From positions 34,690-55,358 of the forward strand of contig NWUY0300019955.1 in the NCBI GenBank assembly GCA_004151065.3: a DNA stretch of 20,669 nucleotides. The letters run 5' to 3'. This stretch comes from Larix sibirica. Lineage: Eukaryota > Streptophyta > Pinopsida > Pinales > Pinaceae. The translations under genes were made by a program, and so were the position numbers. Under the pieces are notes generated by a model that searched no databases, was not told the DNA's origin, and was given only the letters and a program-made list of their open reading frames with translations. Shown here one piece after another: positions 17,831 to 20,669 of the stretch; positions within the stretch are counted from its first letter, which is position 1, and every line of letters begins with the position of its first letter.

Positions 17831-19628
17831 ATGTCGAAAAGAGGTCCAAAATGGTCTTCCAAAGCTGTGTTGGATGTAGCTTTTGATGATGAAGCGATTC
17901 AAGAGATGTCTCTAGAGATTCAATTTGACGATAATCAACCTATTACATGCATGACCCCTAAATTCAAATGGGGTGAAATCTACCATCTAATCAGAGATCA
18001 AAACGTACCTGAAGCAACGATTGAGGAAGATCTAATATACCAAAACATCAAGAAATCAAGTATCCACAAAGATGTAGACCGACCTAAGTTGTTCCCATGC
18101 ACTGAGATGATAGGTTGGATTCTTCCTTACATCGACATCAAATCTCGTATCACCACAAGTGCCACGGGAAAAGGTTCGCCTCATTTCAACCAACACATAT
18201 AGGAAAAGCTTACAGGCTCCCGACTCCGAAAGTCTTTTTGATAGATGATTGGCTCAAAACTTTGAAACTGGACTATGTAGAGTGTGCGAAGAAAATGATA
18301 TTGCCCAGGAAACATTTACACCAAAGAAATATCGGGCAATACAAGATTAAGTTTTTGAAGACTCCCTTTAAAATTGTTGCTACTCTCCTATGCAGGCTAT
18401 ATGGGAGGCCCAACTCAACTAATTACAAGCTTAGTTTGGTGCCTTTGCTCTATTATATCATGATGCATGGCACCGTTTTCAATTGGACAGACATCATTTC
18501 TGAGAACATGGTTCAGGCTATTGATGATGCACAACAAGGACTCAAAGTGAAGAAGTCTGAATTCCACATGTCTTCCTACTTGATAGATTGTATCATGACC
18601 ACACATCCCTTTCCAGGCCTCAAATGTAGGTGGAATCCTAGTGGCACTCCTGTGTATGTAGGATATCAGATGTTATGGACCCAGAAACATGCAAGCTACT
18701 ATAAGCAAATTTGCGAGGAATTCTTGGTCCCTTTGTACAAGATCATTTATGAGAAGGAACCATATTGAATGTCAGAGAAGGCCCTTACAGTGGTTACATA
18801 GTTAGGAGATTATTTTTTGGCCCCTAAAGTTACCTACCGATGTATTTATGGAGGATCGAAAGGTCCACTATTGCTTCCAAAGTATGTTACTGATTACATT
18901 ATTTTAAAGGAAATTGTAAGACAAACATTCATAAATGGTATTGACCATTTCCTGCATGAAAATAAGAAGGCTTCTTGGCCTCTTATCCTATTATTAGTTG
19001 GTGCATACAGGTTCAATAAGGTCAAGGATGCTCAAGAGTTGGTGGAATATTTAGATTCATATCATTTTGGTGAAATAATATTTGTGAGGAATGATAGTCA
19101 CCAGCAGGTGGCCCTACATTGTCAATGGGTCAAAATTCATTATGAGTACGCTGATAAGTTCTTGTGAGAAGAAGAAGTGTATAGACGGGTACGAAACCTT
19201 ACATAACTAAAAAAGGCTTAACAAGAAGAAAGGTGCAAGTTCTAGTAAATCATCTGATGCGTCGACACAGGGAGACATAGAAGAATATGCAAGGAAGAAA
19301 GTAGTAGAAGAATCTCTATTAGCATAAAATACCAAGAGACTCCAAGAAGAAGAACTAGAAAAGAAGGCAGAAGAAGAGATGAAATAAAAAGAAAAGGAAG
19401 AAGAACTACATAAAAGGGTTGAACAAGAGAAATTGGAAAACATGGCAGTCAAATAAGAAGAGAAGAGAGCTAAGTTACTACGAAAGCATTAGGAATCTGC
19501 TCGGTAAGAAGAAGTGCAAAAGAAACAAGAAGAAGAATAATCATTCAAGAAATATATGGAAACTCAAAAATTACAAGGAGGTAATGGCAGCCATGACATG
19601 GATATTGATACTATGACAGATAATAACA
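17831..19628 (+). pseudogene. Broken gene of unrecognised family, copy B
   Basis: Segment 1 (17831-18202) matches copy A, including the frameshift near 18168-18176. Segment 2 stays open further than in A, to TGA at 18766-18768. It shows LDYVECAKKM, HGTVFNWTDIISENM, FHMSSYLIDCIM, PFPGLKCRWNPSGTPVY and YYKQICEEFLVPLYK. After a break, segment 3 (about 18805-19167) holds LLPKYVTDYIILKEIVRQTF and AHxAAx-like chemistry is absent. It ends in a TGA. The last part (19230-19600) is an E/K/Q/R-rich coiled coil with in-frame stops at 19385, 19454, 19490 and 19505. Intact length would be roughly 590-600 codons. Copy A is open at 14320-14350 where B has a stop, and B is open where A shifts, so neither is simply the better version. 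Family unknown to me; expression unknown. Confidence 0.45.
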
Positions 19629-20090
19629 CTAAGGTTCCCCTCACAGGAGGACATATTCCTCTAGTTGAGTTGGTGTTGGCGCACTTTTACTTCGACTAGG
19701 GTTCAAACATTCAACAACATACCAACAAACACCACTACCACGGATACCAGCCCGAAAAGGAGTTTAATCCCTTTCGACAACATCTGCAGAGTATATGAAC
19801 TCTCACCCGAAGTACCTATGGAAGCTGGAGGAGCCAGGTTTCCGTAGCACAGAAGGGGAATGGCCCGAAAAACAACTCATTTATCATACAACCCATAACA
19901 TCAACTATGTCATAACATCGACATGATCAAAGCTTCGACACATTAGTCACTTCAAAAAGATCCGTAACATCACCAGATTAATGTAACTTATATTATATTT
20001 CACATTCATGTCATTCACAATTATTTTATTTAGGCATTCATCCAGATATTCAATAAGAGGAAAGAAACACATATCACAACACATAAGGAC
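19629..20090. other. Downstream flank, no clear gene
   Basis: The coiled-coil frame can be followed to a TAG near 19699. Another frame (19665-19847) is Thr/Pro/Ser-rich and could be either the eroded C-terminus of the broken gene or chance. From 19860 the sequence is AT-rich with no coding signal. Confidence 0.4.
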
Positions 20091-20644
20091 ACCATGTTTA
20101 ACGTGGAAATCCATCTTGGGAAAACCACGGAAGGGCTTGTCTTTTTATTACGAGTCACATCCAAATAAGCACTTCAGTTAGGACTTATAGATTTCTTCAT
20201 GACATACAAGGGATTTGTGCACACATCCTACAGATCAACAAATCAGCTTCTCCAACATAACTCGAATAGACGCATAATAAGTATCCCTTACAAACTCAAA
20301 AGGTTCCCTTACAACATCGACTAATAGTGGAAAAAATAGTAACTATAATAGCCAATCAGAACCGACCCAAAAATCTCCCCTTATTACATATTTATAGGGT
20401 GCACTTAGCTTGCCCCTCTCCCACTAACCTAATATCTTAGTAACTGACTCATTAATACAATGTGGACCATTTATAACTAATTGACTCAACTCTGACCATT
20501 TGACTTGATCAACATAATTGTTTTTCCTAATTTCTTGGTCGCTTCCTCTAAGTTGACCGCTTCGTTGAACCACATCTGTCTTTCCTTTATCCACACCAAA
20601 TCTGTTTCCTCAAAATTGGTACCTCCAATAAGCTAGGCCCAACA
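20091..20644 (-). mobile_element. LTR fragment, probably copia type, minus strand
   Basis: On the minus strand a TG edge, TGTTGGGCCTAGCTTATTGG, starts at 20644. A TATA box (cctataaatatg, plus-strand 20387-20398) follows about 250 bp inside. The pattern tttaacgtggaaatccatc, tggg, aaaaccacgg at 20098-20130 resembles a motif found in many plant copia LTRs. Immediately outside the edge the minus strand reads gagacttgggggcc, a possible polypurine tract. If so, this is the 3' LTR of a minus-strand element whose body lies beyond the right end of the window. The inner LTR end was not located; 20091 is arbitrary. Confidence 0.4.
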
Positions 20645-20669
20645 GGCCCCCAAGTCTCACATGTGGCTC
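20645..20669 (-). other. Possible polypurine tract next to the LTR edge
   Basis: The minus strand reads cacatgtgagacttgggggcc directly before the TGTTGG edge. It is short and only partly purine. Confidence 0.25.

Larger units (their letters stand above)
15199..19628 (+). repeat. 4.43-kb duplicated segment, copy B
   Basis: Second copy of 10769-15197. Its first about 35 bases carry three mismatches (ttggtgcagtactgg here, ttggtgcggtccagg in A). The next about 3.2 kb appears identical. Its last 1.2 kb differs from copy A but reads on smoothly into unique sequence beyond 19628. Confidence 0.95.

Noticed and set aside
10769-19628. A genuine recent tandem gene duplication
   Set aside because: The single N, the exact reach of the repeat to the N, and mismatches only at the contig ends favour an assembly overlap. 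It cannot be excluded without reads.

Overview
The window looks like nuclear DNA of a seed plant, most likely a gymnosperm or another large, repeat-rich plant genome. This is inferred from one short plant-type gene in AT-rich DNA, surrounded by heavily decayed retrotransposon pieces (Ty1/copia-type primer sites and zinc knuckles, plant retroelement RNase H, tRNA-derived SINEs, LTR fragments) and many short tandem duplications. There are no bacterial-style operons, no rRNA, no canonical tRNA and no CRISPR array.

Layout. 1-3800: AT-rich DNA with three separate RNase H relics (minus about 1218-1715, minus 2985-3337, plus 3537-3801) and a decayed minus-strand gag-like frame (2061-2984). 3800-5160: AT-rich DNA with short tandem duplications, ending in a tRNA-derived SINE (about 5040-5150). 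5190-6180: the only gene that looks intact, a 133-codon CDS (5505-5906) of the plant MAPK-kinase-substrate (At1g80180-like) family. It has a TATA box and two upstream ORFs, and the SINE lies directly upstream. 6180-7980: tandem and nested repeats without a gene. 7980-10650: two copia-type remnants. One, on the minus strand, has a primer site at 9551-9562 and a candidate LTR at 9563-9977. The other, on the plus strand, has a primer site at 10059-10071 and a decayed gag zinc knuckle at 10542-10583. About 10680-10915: a second SINE.

10769-15197 and 15199-19628 are the same 4.43-kb segment present twice, separated by a single N at 15198. Mismatches lie only in about the first 35 bases of the second copy and the last 1.2 kb of the first; about 3.2 kb between is, as far as read by eye, identical. 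This is what two contigs with an unmerged overlap would look like, so the duplication is probably an assembly artefact. The segment carries a 30-bp CpG-containing satellite, a TATA box, an ATG-free leader with a convincing 529-nt intron, and a frameshifted reading frame for a protein I do not recognise, ending in an E/K/Q-rich coiled coil. This is the best candidate here for something undescribed, but it is broken in both copies.

19630-20669: non-coding DNA and an LTR fragment whose TG edge (minus strand) lies at 20644. No set of genes here works together as a pathway. The story is one cellular gene in a field of old transposable elements.
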